DNA of 51,154 bases from Rickettsia typhi (GCA_945905715.1 CAMDPW010000005.1:1-51154); one strand, 5' to 3'; numbered from the stretch's first letter, positions 1-11,264 are shown. Program-made: numbers and translations. The notes: a model not told the origin generated them from the sequence alone.

Positions 1-143
1 TTTTACCAGCTTATTCACCAGATCTTAATCCTATAGAAAAATTCTGGGCAAAGATGAGAAGATGGGTCAAAAATAATATTACCGATGTTGATAAATTATA
101 TAATGCCCTTGAATGCTTCTTCTTAACAGCTGGTTTAAGTTAG
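1..143 (+). mobile_element. IS630-type transposase, C-terminal fragment (5' end outside window)
   Basis: An open frame enters from the left edge (codons from base 3) and ends at TAG 141-143, giving 46 residues. It carries the block LPAYSPDLNPIEKFWA, the signature around the last acidic residue of the DDE catalytic triad in IS630/Tc1-mariner transposases, followed by a short helical tail. The upstream part lies outside the window, so I cannot tell whether the element is intact. No clear terminal inverted repeat is recognisable after the stop. Family assignment rests on this motif alone but is quite specific. Confidence 0.85.
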
Positions 144-368
144 TTTACTATAAATGCTATTGATTTTTTGTTGAAGTATAGGAATTTTCATATTGAATTA
201 AACTGATATAATTTTCTACTGTAATTTTTGAATCAAGCTCTGAAAGTTATCGCATCATGACGCCCAAAGATAATCAGCAGAATATTAATCAAAAACTTGA
301 ACACTCTCTAAAAAATAATTTTTCAAATGAGAAAAATGCGTGCGTCAAGCAAGGTTTATAAAGAAGAG

Positions 369-386
369 TGTACAAACCTCTGTACA
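369..386. repeat. TGTACA-N6-TGTACA paired palindromes just upstream of a promoter
   Basis: Two copies of the self-complementary hexamer TGTACA are separated by six bases. The second copy ends three bases before the TTGACA box at 390. Such symmetry at a promoter edge is compatible with a dimeric regulator site, but no regulator family is identified and chance cannot be excluded in AT-rich DNA. Confidence 0.35.
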
Positions 387-389
387 GTA

Positions 390-417
390 TTGACATTACT
401 AAAAATTACCTCATAAT
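390..417 (+). promoter_or_regulatory. Putative sigma70 promoter for PCuAC-tyrS
   Basis: A perfect TTGACA (390-395) is followed after 16 bases by CATAAT (412-417). It lies about 125 bp upstream of the PCuAC start and points towards it, so it would drive PCuAC and the overlapping tyrS. Confidence 0.5.
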
Positions 418-542
418 GTTGCAGTGATTATATAGTTTGTTTAAGATTCTTGCTTTTTTATGCTTAAATGCCAAATTCAAAACTTGAGCTATTTTTTGTC
501 TGAATTTTAAGCAAAATTTAAAAAAATTGGAGATATAAATTT

Positions 543-1001
543 ATGATAAAAAATTTTCTTCTAAGCGCAATCTTGCTAGTAATCACTTTTACTGAAGCTT
601 GCGCTGAACAAAAACCATGGATAGTTATTACTGATTCTTGGGTAAGACCTACTATGGGTAGTAAGCGTAGTACAGCTGCTTATATGAATATCACTAACTC
701 AAGTGAAAAGGCTGATTTTTTATATAAAGTTACCTCAGCACAAGCTGCAAAAACAGAATTACACAAAATAGTTTCTGATGATAAAGGCGTTGACCACATG
801 GTGCATATTGATAAACTTGTCATTCCTGCACAGCAAACAGTAAAACTAACTACTAAAGGTCTACATATAATGCTTTTTCAACTTGAAAGGGTGTTGTTTG
901 TTGGAGATAAAATTGAGCTCACTTTATATTTCGAAAAAGCTGGTCAAATTAAACTCATAGTACCAGTAACCAAATTGAAAGCACAGAAAAATGCAAAATA
1001 G
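543..1001 (+). CDS. Periplasmic copper chaperone, PCuAC family
   Basis: This is a 152-aa secreted protein. Residues 1-21 form a signal peptide with a likely cut after ACA. The mature part shows the PCu(A)C domain: an ELH at 72-74, Met86, then a GLHIM block with His108 and Met110. The spacing H74-x11-M86-x21-H108-x-M110 nearly matches the family's copper-binding pattern. Such proteins bind Cu(I) in the periplasm and often deliver it to cytochrome oxidase; that role is known for the family and only inferred here. The ribosome site GGAG lies 10 bases before the ATG. The 3' end overlaps tyrS by 11 bases, suggesting co-transcription. Confidence 0.85.
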   Translation: MIKNFLLSAILLVITFTEACAEQKPWIVITDSWVRPTMGSKRSTAAYMNITNSSEKADFLYKVTSAQAAKTELHKIVSDDKGVDHMVHIDKLVIPAQQTVKLTTKGLHIMLFQLERVLFVGDKIELTLYFEKAGQIKLIVPVTKLKAQKNAK

Positions 1002-2238
1002 AGGTTATGCTTTTCTTATTGAATTTAAGGCGCGTGGTTTTTTTTATCAGTGCACTGATGAAGAAGCTTTAGCGCAAGCCTTAAATCAACCATACTCAGC
1101 CGCTTATATTGGCTTTGATTGTACTGCCGCCTCATTGCATGTGGGTAATTTGATGCAAATCATGATTTTGCGTTTACTCCAAAAATACGATATTAAGCCA
1201 ATCATAATTGTCGGTGGCGGTACTACTAAGATCGGAGATCCTTCATTTAAAGAAGAAACTCGTAAATTATTGCTCGACGAAGATATTGCCGTCAATATGA
1301 TAGGTGTAAAGAATTCTATTGCTAAATTTGTTGATTTTGATAAAGACGGTAATAATGCGATTATGCTGAATAATGCTGATTGGCTTGATCAGTTAAATTA
1401 TATGAAATTTTTACGTGACTATGGTCGACATTTTTCTGTCAATCGTATGCTTACTTTTGACAGTGTGAAATCACGCCTAAAGCGTGAACATTCTTTAAGT
1501 TTGCTTGAATTTAATTATATGGTTTTGCAGGCTTTTGATTTTTTTGTACTGAATCGTGACCATAATTGCATTTTACAATGTGGTGGGTCTGATCAATGGG
1601 GAAATATCATTAATGGTATTGAGCTGACCCGTAGAATTAGTGGCAATACTCTGTTTGGTATCACTACGCCATTGATTACTACTGCTTCTGGCGTTAAAAT
1701 GGGTAAAACTATTATGGGGGCGATATGGTTAAATGAAAATCTGTTATCATCGTATAATTATTATCAATTTTGGCGTAATTGTGAAGATGGCGATGTGTTC
1801 CGCTTTATGCGTCTTTATACCGATCTTACGCTCATGCAAATTGCTAATTACGAACAAGATAATGATACTAACATCAATGAATATAAAAAAATCTTAGCTT
1901 ATGCAGCGACAAAACTTTGTCATGGCAAAAATAATGCGGATCGTGCCGCGCAAACAGCTCAAAATATTTTTGAAAAAGGTATTATTGAAGGTGTAGAACA
2001 GTTTGAGTTAGTAGCAAAAGATATAGCCAAAGGTATTTTACTTTGCGAATTATTGACTCGTTCTGGCTTAACATCATCTAATGGCGAGGCTAGACGTTTA
2101 ATTAATGGCGGTGGTGCCAAATTAAACAATCAAAAAGTTATTGATGAGTGCCATAAGGTTTTTATTAAGGATTTTAGTGAAGGTTATCTCATTCTATCTT
2201 CTGGTAAAAAACGTTTTATAAAAATACTATTAACATAA
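991..2238 (+). CDS. tyrS: Tyrosyl-tRNA synthetase
   Basis: This 415-aa class I synthetase charges tRNA-Tyr in the cytoplasm. The HIGH-type motif appears as HVGN (50-53), and the KMSKS loop as KMGKT (236-240), a form usual in alphaproteobacterial TyrRS. GGSDQWGN and a C-terminal S4-like RNA-binding region (about 345-410) complete the expected architecture. The length matches the bacterial family. The ATG at 991 overlaps the end of the PCuAC gene by 11 bases. No other in-frame ATG exists before the conserved EF-GFFYQCTD segment, so this start is the best available although it lacks a good ribosome site. Confidence 0.95.
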   Translation: MQNRGYAFLIEFKARGFFYQCTDEEALAQALNQPYSAAYIGFDCTAASLHVGNLMQIMILRLLQKYDIKPIIIVGGGTTKIGDPSFKEETRKLLLDEDIAVNMIGVKNSIAKFVDFDKDGNNAIMLNNADWLDQLNYMKFLRDYGRHFSVNRMLTFDSVKSRLKREHSLSLLEFNYMVLQAFDFFVLNRDHNCILQCGGSDQWGNIINGIELTRRISGNTLFGITTPLITTASGVKMGKTIMGAIWLNENLLSSYNYYQFWRNCEDGDVFRFMRLYTDLTLMQIANYEQDNDTNINEYKKILAYAATKLCHGKNNADRAAQTAQNIFEKGIIEGVEQFELVAKDIAKGILLCELLTRSGLTSSNGEARRLINGGGAKLNNQKVIDECHKVFIKDFSEGYLILSSGKKRFIKILLT

Positions 2239-2250
2239 CAATTTATTCTA

Positions 2251-2279
2251 TTGCTTGTTCAATTATTTTATATTATAGA
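2251..2279 (+). promoter_or_regulatory. Putative promoter for dksA
   Basis: TTGCTT (2251-2256) and TATAGA (2274-2279) are spaced by 17 bases in the short gap between tyrS and dksA. The predicted start of transcription would be about 35-40 bases before the dksA ATG. The -35 match is moderate. Confidence 0.35.
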
Positions 2280-2321
2280 CTTATTTTTGAGTAGAGTTAA
2301 AATTTAAAAGGAATTTTAAAT

Positions 2322-2738
2322 ATGATAGAGTTAAAAAAAGATTATATACCTTCTGAAAAAGAAGACTACATGAATGTTATGCAGTTGGAATATTTTCGTC
2401 TTAAATTACTTGCTTGGAAAAATGAATTACTGGATGAAGCGCGTAACACCATGGAACATTTAAAGACAGAAAATTTAAATGAGCCAGACATTAATGACCG
2501 TGCCACTGTTGAATCAGATACTGCTTTTGAATTGCGTACGCGTGATCGTTATCGTAAATTGATTGATAAAATTGAATATGCTTTAACTAAAATAGAATCT
2601 GGTGATTATGGTTATTGCGAAGAAACTGGCGATCCTATTGGTGTAAAACGCCTAGATGCTCGTCCAGTTGCTACTTTATGTATTGAAGCGCAGGAACGTC
2701 ACGAAAAATATGAAAAGCAACACCATGAAGAAGAGTAA
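2322..2738 (+). CDS. dksA: RNA polymerase-binding transcription factor DksA
   Basis: This 138-aa protein is a DksA-type regulator that enters the RNA polymerase secondary channel and modulates promoters with ppGpp. The coiled-coil tip motif DxxDRA is seen at residues 56-61 (D56, D59, A61), with long flanking helices. The C-terminal zinc-ribbon region reads GYCEETGDPIG and ARPVATLC. Only Cys99 and Cys120 remain of four zinc ligands, which is the common alphaproteobacterial variant rather than damage. An AAGGAA ribosome site precedes the ATG at 2322. An internal ATG 16 codons in is possible, but the first start has the better ribosome site. Confidence 0.93.
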   Translation: MIELKKDYIPSEKEDYMNVMQLEYFRLKLLAWKNELLDEARNTMEHLKTENLNEPDINDRATVESDTAFELRTRDRYRKLIDKIEYALTKIESGDYGYCEETGDPIGVKRLDARPVATLCIEAQERHEKYEKQHHEEE

Positions 2739-2975
2739 TGTACTACTGTTACTTCTGATTCCTATATAACCTACCATTTTGTCATCTTAAGCACCATTCT
2801 AAAAAATATTAGATATATTAGCGTACATGTTTAACTTATTGAGTTTGCAGCATAAACATCACAAACTAAAATTTTTTGCTGATTTTAAACCATAGGTTAA
2901 GGCATTAATGTAGTAATATTTTAACTAGTTCTTATTATTAAGAAGGTTACTATACTACGAACACATAGAAAAAAA

Positions 2976-3260
2976 ATGCCAGAAAGAATCGCTACGGTCA
3001 TTAAAAAAAATAAGCTTGGTAATAATCTATTTAAGTTTAGTCGGATGGTTATGTTGAGTATTCGTAGATTATGCGGTAAGAAAACGCATGAGCTGCACTC
3101 AAAGGTTTCTGCTTTTTGCTTTAACACAGCAGTTGAGCCAGAATCTGTCGTTAAAACAAAGACTAAAGTTACAGTTAAAGTTAGACCAAAAACACTGGTT
3201 AAAGTTAGTTCTAAGACTAAAGCTAGAGTAAATGCTAAACCTATAACAAACTTAAGATAG
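2976..3260 (+). CDS. Small basic hypothetical protein
   Basis: This 94-aa open frame is not recognised. The first 50 residues are basic with hydrophobic stretches. The last 40 are a low-complexity tail of Lys, Thr, Val and Ser built from degenerate units such as KTKTKVTVKV and KTLVKVSSKTK. No ribosome binding site is visible before the ATG, and a 68-codon frame runs antisense. The biased tail resembles those of other orphan proteins in this window, for example the Lys/Thr-rich end of the protein at 17074-18606. It could be a real lineage-specific gene or a chance frame in a gap. Confidence 0.35.
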   Translation: MPERIATVIKKNKLGNNLFKFSRMVMLSIRRLCGKKTHELHSKVSAFCFNTAVEPESVVKTKTKVTVKVRPKTLVKVSSKTKARVNAKPITNLR

Positions 3261-3556
3261 CTCTAAATACGCTCATTCCGCAAGAAGTATCTCGGGCACA
3301 AAAAGAATTTTATAAAAATGTGACATCCTCGTGCCTATAAACTTGGGAATATAGAAGTACTTTTTTTTCGTAGCAAGTGCTAAAGTGTGATACTATATAT
3401 TTCTTATTCGTTGCAAAATTATTTCTTGAATTTTTCTATATTAAGAGGTATCTTCACGCATTACAAATATAATCACTACTAATGAGTCATTATTAGAAAA
3501 AATCCTGGGATTCAAATTATGTATCCTCATTAACTTTTGGTAAGGTTTTTTATGAC

Positions 3557-5833
3557 ATGGAAAGATACTCAAACGTGTTATCTATTATCTCAAATAGACA
3601 ACTTGATGCCCCTTTGCATATATTTAGACCGCATTTAATAACATTAGCGTCTAAATTTTTTCTACAGAATTTTGCTGGCAAAGTAGCTTATGCAGTCAAA
3701 GCAAATGCAGATAAGTATGTTTTAGAAGCTCTCTATAAAGCTGGTATCACTTCATTTGATGTTGCTTCATTAGAAGAAATAAAACTTTTAAGAGGGCTAC
3801 TGCCAGATTCCTGTCTTTATTTTATGCACACTGTAAAGTCACGACAAGCTATTTCTGCCGCTTACCACGAATATGGTATTAAAGATTTTTCCTTAGATAG
3901 CTTTATAGAACTTAGTAAAATACTGCAAGAAACAAACTTTGCGAAAGATCTTCATTTATACATTAGAATTGCAGTTCCTAACATTCATGCAAAAGTAAGT
4001 TTAGCAGGTAAGTTTGGTATAGAAGCAAATACAGCAGTTGATTTGTTAAAAGAAGCAAGAAAATATAGCAAAAAACTTGCCGTGTCTTTTCATGTAGGCT
4101 CTCAATGTAGCAATCCAGAAGCTTATAAGATAGCATTAAGAATTGTTGCAGAAATCATAGATAAATCTCAAACTCAAGTTGACATTATAAATGTAGGTGG
4201 TGGATTTCCCTCGGTCTATGAAGGTATGGATTCTATACATTTAAAAACTTATTTTGAAATAATTCATGAAGAATTTTCTAAAATCTCTAAAAAAAACAGT
4301 ATGGAATTAATGTGCGAGCCAGGTAGGGCACTTGTGGCAGAAAGTGGAGCTACTATTGTTAGAGTTGAACTGATAAAAGGACGTAATTTATATATCAATG
4401 ATGGAACATATGGCGGTCTTTTTGATGCTGGAATTTTTAACTTAATTTATCCAGTAAAAATTATTAGAATAATAGATAATACACAAGTAATGTTATCACC
4501 ATTTAGTTTTTTTGGTCCAACATGTGATGCAATAGATTTTATGAAAGGGCCATTTTATTTGCCACATAATATAAAAGAGGGAGAATATTTTGAAATCGGT
4601 CAATTAGGGGCATATAGCAGATCTCTTGCTACAAAATTCAATGGCTTTATCCAGGCAGAAGAAGTTGTTATAGTAGAAGATCAGCCCCTGATGTCTCTGT
4701 ATACTACTGGAAGAATATTTCATGCACAAAAAAACAATCAAAAATTTTATTCAAATAACAACACAATGGAACATATAAAATCAATCACGAATTCAAAAGC
4801 GCAAATATTATCTCAAGAAATACAACATATAGACATAACCTCTTTTGATGCACGTCCCATTATAGAATCAATGGAACAGATGTCATTTACCTCTAGAGAT
4901 TTAGCAAGAGCAACCAATATATTCAACCAAATGTTACAAGATAAAGACTGTACGATTATTTTAACTTTAGCTGGCTCTACTTCTGCAGGTGGTTGTATGA
5001 AGCTTTACGCAGACTTAATAAAATATAATATGGTTGATGCGGTGGTTGCAACTGGAGCAAGTATTGTAGATATGGATTTTTTTGAGGCCCTAGGTTTTAA
5101 GCATTATCGGGGCAATCAATTTGCGGATGATAATAAGTTAAGGGACTTAATGATTGATAGAATATATGACACTTATATAAATGAAGAAGATTTAAAAATA
5201 TGTGATCATACTATATGCGAAATAGCAGATCAGCTAGCTCCTAAATCATATACTTCTAGAGCTTTTATTAGAGAGATGGGTAAATTCTTAAGTATCAAAG
5301 GAGCAAAAAAGCAAGAATCGCTAGTTCAACTTGCTTATGAGCACGATGTACCAATTTTTTGTCCAGCATTTACCGATTCTTCTGCTGGATTTGGTTTAGT
5401 AGTACATCAAATTAAAAATCCAAATAACCACATAACCATGGATTCTATTGGAGATTTTAAGGAACTTACTGAAATTAAAATTCAAGCAAAAAAAACTGGT
5501 CTTTTAATGATTGGAGGAGGAGTGCCTAAGAATTTTACTCAAGATACTGTCGTATGCGCAGAAATACTTGGCCACAAGGTGGATATGCATAAATACGCAA
5601 TTCAAATAACGGTAGCTGATAGTAGAGATGGAGCATGCTCTAGTTCTACGCTCAAAGAGGCTTGTTCTTGGGGTAAAGTAGATAAAAATCTAGAGCAAAT
5701 GGTATATGCAGAAGTTACCAGCGTCCTTCCTTTACTTGCTAGCGATGCATACCATAGAGGGTACTGGAAAAATAGACAACGTCAAAGCTATGCTAAGTTA
5801 TTTCTAGGAGAAGGATGTAACGATCATGACTAA
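3557..5833 (+). CDS. Ornithine decarboxylase-like / deoxyhypusine synthase-like fusion protein
   Basis: This 758-aa protein joins two enzymes. Residues about 10-390 are a fold-III PLP decarboxylase of the ornithine decarboxylase type: YAVKANA with the PLP lysine Lys48, HVGSQ, NVGGGFP, CEPGRALVAESGA and FGPTCDAID with the catalytic Cys323. After a linker (about 395-430) comes a deoxyhypusine synthase-like domain with LAGSTSAGG, GGGVPKNF holding Lys658 at the position of the DHS active-site lysine, and ACSWGKVD. Bacteria lack eIF5A, so the second domain more likely makes a polyamine such as homospermidine from putrescine; that is inference from DHS-related enzymes. The stop overlaps speB by 8 bases, so the two genes are coupled. 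Arginine codons are mostly AGA, unlike neighbouring genes, hinting at transfer. Substrate (ornithine, lysine or other) cannot be read from the sequence. Confidence 0.88.
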   Translation: MERYSNVLSIISNRQLDAPLHIFRPHLITLASKFFLQNFAGKVAYAVKANADKYVLEALYKAGITSFDVASLEEIKLLRGLLPDSCLYFMHTVKSRQAISAAYHEYGIKDFSLDSFIELSKILQETNFAKDLHLYIRIAVPNIHAKVSLAGKFGIEANTAVDLLKEARKYSKKLAVSFHVGSQCSNPEAYKIALRIVAEIIDKSQTQVDIINVGGGFPSVYEGMDSIHLKTYFEIIHEEFSKISKKNSMELMCEPGRALVAESGATIVRVELIKGRNLYINDGTYGGLFDAGIFNLIYPVKIIRIIDNTQVMLSPFSFFGPTCDAIDFMKGPFYLPHNIKEGEYFEIGQLGAYSRSLATKFNGFIQAEEVVIVEDQPLMSLYTTGRIFHAQKNNQKFYSNNNTMEHIKSITNSKAQILSQEIQHIDITSFDARPIIESMEQMSFTSRDLARATNIFNQMLQDKDCTIILTLAGSTSAGGCMKLYADLIKYNMVDAVVATGASIVDMDFFEALGFKHYRGNQFADDNKLRDLMIDRIYDTYINEEDLKICDHTICEIADQLAPKSYTSRAFIREMGKFLSIKGAKKQESLVQLAYEHDVPIFCPAFTDSSAGFGLVVHQIKNPNNHITMDSIGDFKELTEIKIQAKKTGLLMIGGGVPKNFTQDTVVCAEILGHKVDMHKYAIQITVADSRDGACSSSTLKEACSWGKVDKNLEQMVYAEVTSVLPLLASDAYHRGYWKNRQRQSYAKLFLGEGCNDHD

Positions 5834-6770
5834 TTGCTTTGCAAAACTGCCAACATTACCTTCTAATCAAGGGTTTTTAGGGTTGCCTGAATCCAATGAA
5901 GTAAAAAGTCATGACAATCATGTTGTAATTATTCCTTTTGGCTTAGAAAACTCTGTAACTTATGGCAAGGGAACTGCTAGAGCACCTAAAGCTATCATTA
6001 AAGCTTCACACGAAGTTGAGTTATTTGATGAGAGTCTATGGTACGAGCCATTTAAAAAATTTAGCACTACTACATTAAAAGAATTTAAAATTTCTGATAA
6101 TACTGAAGAAGCATTACAATATCTAGGAAAAATAGTTGAAAACGTATTAAAATCTAGAAAATTTCCAATGGTTTTTGGGGGTGAACACTCAATTACTGCA
6201 GGAATTATAAAGCCATTTGCAAAAACATTTCCTAAACTTACAATTTTACATTTTGATGCGCATGCGGATTTAAGAGATAGTTACCAAGGCAATAAATTTT
6301 CTCATGCTTCAGCATTAAGGCGTTGTCTTGATTATGAGAATGTTAACTTAGTCTCCATAGGTGTAAGAAATATCTCTGCTGAAGAAATTATTTTCCTTGA
6401 AAATAATTCTCATAGGATTAAAATTTTTTGGGCTAAAGATAAAAAACAATGGAGTATAGATAATATACTTTCTTATTTGCAGGATTCGCCTATCTACTTA
6501 ACGGTAGATGTTGATGTATTTGATTCTAGTGTAATGCCTGCCACTGGCACTCCAGAACCAGGTGGACTTTTTTGGGAAGAGATAATAGATATAATTTCCG
6601 CTGTTACACAAAATACAAATATTGTTGGAATTGATCTGAACGAATTAGCTCCAATAAAAGGATTTCAATCCTGTGACTTTTTAACAGCAAAACTTGCTTA
6701 TAAAATACTCTCACTTATATTTCATAATAGACTCTTAAACCAGAATATTAAAAAGAAAATAAAATCTTAG
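5826..6770 (+). CDS. speB: Agmatinase/arginase-family ureohydrolase, SpeB-like
   Basis: This 314-aa enzyme belongs to the binuclear manganese ureohydrolases. The metal ligands are all present: His121 in GGEHS, Asp144, His146 and Asp148 in HFDAHADLRD, and Asp228 and Asp230 in VDVDVFD. The DLRDSY...SHASALRR stretch resembles the archaeal/thermophile-type agmatinases, which make putrescine and urea from agmatine. Arginase (arginine to ornithine and urea) is the alternative, and either product would feed the upstream fusion enzyme. The ATG lies inside the end of that gene (8-base overlap), so translation is likely coupled. The same AGA-rich arginine codon use links the pair. Confidence 0.88.
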   Translation: MTNCFAKLPTLPSNQGFLGLPESNEVKSHDNHVVIIPFGLENSVTYGKGTARAPKAIIKASHEVELFDESLWYEPFKKFSTTTLKEFKISDNTEEALQYLGKIVENVLKSRKFPMVFGGEHSITAGIIKPFAKTFPKLTILHFDAHADLRDSYQGNKFSHASALRRCLDYENVNLVSIGVRNISAEEIIFLENNSHRIKIFWAKDKKQWSIDNILSYLQDSPIYLTVDVDVFDSSVMPATGTPEPGGLFWEEIIDIISAVTQNTNIVGIDLNELAPIKGFQSCDFLTAKLAYKILSLIFHNRLLNQNIKKKIKS

Positions 6771-9247
<2,477 letters not shown>

Positions 9248-9289
9248 GTAGGTACAAGTCTCATTAGTACTCAGTATCAATAACAACGC

Positions 9290-9317
9290 TTGACACGTAA
9301 ACTTAATAACATACATT
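9290..9317 (+). promoter_or_regulatory. Putative promoter for pepP
   Basis: A perfect TTGACA (9290-9295) and TACATT (9312-9317) are separated by 16 bases. Transcription would begin near 9324, too close to use the ATG at 9327 comfortably. This supports the downstream ATG at 9348 as the start. Confidence 0.45.
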
Positions 9318-9347
9318 CTAGATAGAATGAATCTCAAAGATAATAAA

Positions 9348-11072
9348 ATGAATAAAATAATAGAATTAAAGAAGTTATTTGCAGCAAATCAAATTGATTC
9401 ATATATAATACCTACCCATGATCAATATCTGAATGAAGATGTACCATTAAAGTATCAACGACTTAAATACTTAACTAATTTCAGCGGTTCTAACGGCTTG
9501 GCCTTAATTACTAAAACTGACAACATACTATTTACGGACGGTAGGTATTTATTACAGGCAAAGACTGAGCTTGCTTTAGATTTTCAAATTATTGAGTATA
9601 GCGAAGCTAACTTGCTTGTGTATTTGGCGCGATGTCGGACTATCGGTTTTGATCCAAAGCTTCATACAATTAAGCAGATTATACATTTCATAACAAAGCA
9701 AAAGAATTGGCAGTTAAAAGCAGTTGATCAAAATTTGGTTGATTTACTTTGGAAAAAAAAACCAGAAACGCTCAATAGCATTTTTATCCATGATATTATG
9801 TATACTGGTCAATCTATTGATTTTAAAGTAAAAAATATCACTCAACAATTAAAACAAGAAGACATTGATGCAATCATTATTACCGCTCCAGATTCAATTT
9901 GTTGGTTATTAAATTTACGTGGAAACAGTGCAATATACACTCCAATTATTTTAGGTTACTTATTAGTATTTCAAGATGGTTCAATGCTCTTATTTTTAGA
10001 AACACAACCATCAACAGAAATCAAGTCTTATCTTAGAAAAAGGTATGTAAAGATCGCACTAATGAGTGATTTAGCTAATGAGATATCAGTTTTAGTAAAG
10101 AAAAAAGTACAGGCTAGTCCTAATAGTCCTTTTTGGATATACCAGTTATTTCCACAACTAGTTTTAAAAGAAGATCCGTGTCAATTATTAAAAGCCTGTA
10201 AAAATTCCGTAGAAATAAAAGGAGCGATCGAAGCTCATTTAAAAGATGGTGTAGCAGTTACTGAATTTTTATGCTGGCTAGAGCAGAATTATCTAGAACA
10301 ACAAATTAGCGAGCTATCAGCTGGAGAAAAATTATTGCAATACCGTCAACAACAACTTCATTTTGTACATCCTAGTTTTTCTACCATTATGGGATTCGCT
10401 GAAAACGGAGCAGTCATCCATTATCTGCCTAATGTTCAGAGTAATAAAATTATTACTGGTAATAATTTATTACTGATTGATTCTGGGGGGCAATATTATG
10501 ACGGCACTACTGATGTTACAAGGGTAGTAGCAATTGGCAAGCCAACAACAGAACAAATCCATAATTATACCATAGTTTTGAAATGTCATATTTGGTTAGC
10601 TTCAGCTACTTTTCCTGTGGGTACTAGTGGTATGCAATTGGATAGTCTAGCACGAATTGAATTATGGCAAGAAGGTAAGGATTATGCTCACGGTACAGGT
10701 CATGGTGTTGGCAGTTTTTTGGCAGTGCATGAAGGTCCGCAGCGCATAAGTAAAACAGCAAGCAACCTAGCTTTACAAGCTGGGATGATCCTTTCTGTTG
10801 AGCCTGGATATTATCAGGAGGGCGCTTATGGTATACGTATTGAAAATTTGGTTTATGTAATCCAATCGCAATATCATAACTTTCTATGCTTTAGGCCACT
10901 TACTAAAGTGCCTTTTGCTCCTGAACTTATTGATTTTACTATTCTTACTACCTATGAGTATGAGTGGCTCAAAAACTATCATCAAGATGTACTAGGGAGC
11001 TTAGAAGAATTTTTACAGCCAGATACAAAAATTTGGTTAAAACAAAAAATACTGCAATTTTCTATGTGCTAA
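9348..11072 (+). CDS. pepP: Xaa-Pro aminopeptidase (M24B family)
   Basis: This 574-aa metallopeptidase removes N-terminal residues that precede proline. It has two creatinase-like N-terminal domains (about 1-300) and a pita-bread catalytic domain. Metal ligands appear in DSGGQYYDGTTD (Asp378 and Asp389), the GTGHGVG loop (His452) and the downstream SVEPGYY and GIRIEN glutamates. The length fits the large aminopeptidase P type. An in-frame ATG at 9327 would add seven residues; I chose 9348 because a promoter-like element leaves almost no leader before 9327 and the family usually begins right at the MNKIIELKKLF-like helix. Confidence 0.92.
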   Translation: MNKIIELKKLFAANQIDSYIIPTHDQYLNEDVPLKYQRLKYLTNFSGSNGLALITKTDNILFTDGRYLLQAKTELALDFQIIEYSEANLLVYLARCRTIGFDPKLHTIKQIIHFITKQKNWQLKAVDQNLVDLLWKKKPETLNSIFIHDIMYTGQSIDFKVKNITQQLKQEDIDAIIITAPDSICWLLNLRGNSAIYTPIILGYLLVFQDGSMLLFLETQPSTEIKSYLRKRYVKIALMSDLANEISVLVKKKVQASPNSPFWIYQLFPQLVLKEDPCQLLKACKNSVEIKGAIEAHLKDGVAVTEFLCWLEQNYLEQQISELSAGEKLLQYRQQQLHFVHPSFSTIMGFAENGAVIHYLPNVQSNKIITGNNLLLIDSGGQYYDGTTDVTRVVAIGKPTTEQIHNYTIVLKCHIWLASATFPVGTSGMQLDSLARIELWQEGKDYAHGTGHGVGSFLAVHEGPQRISKTASNLALQAGMILSVEPGYYQEGAYGIRIENLVYVIQSQYHNFLCFRPLTKVPFAPELIDFTILTTYEYEWLKNYHQDVLGSLEEFLQPDTKIWLKQKILQFSMC

Positions 11073-11264
11073 CTTAACATTATTAATGCTTCTGTACCAG
11101 AAGGATTATGGCATAAATAAGCCTCCATAAGACATGATTACCAGATAAAAGCAAATAAAAATTTATGTTTTAATGAAGCAGCATTTTATTTAATTATGTT
11201 ACTTTGTTTAGATGTGAGTTTAAATTTTTTGCCATTGTCTTTAAGACTTATATTTGAATATTTT

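Larger units (their letters stand above)
144..542. other. Intergenic gap between transposase end and PCuAC gene
   Basis: No coding stretch is supported here. The gap holds a TGTACA pair (369-386) and a sigma70-like promoter (390-417), listed separately. The first part presumably contains the right end of the insertion sequence, but its boundary cannot be set by eye. A GGAG ribosome binding site at 529-532 precedes the next gene. Confidence 0.6.

Noticed and set aside
1696-1710. TyrRS with KMGKT in place of KMSKS as a possible defect
   Set aside because: This variant is usual in alphaproteobacterial TyrRS; the rest of the enzyme is intact.
2616-2690. DksA with only two of four zinc-ligand cysteines as a possible pseudogene
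   Set aside because: Loss of part of the cysteine set is common in alphaproteobacterial DksA, and the coiled-coil tip DxxDRA is kept.
5826-6770. Calling the SpeB-like gene an arginase
   Set aside because: Metal ligands are common to the whole family; the DLRDSY...SHAS segment fits agmatinases better, although arginase activity is not excluded.
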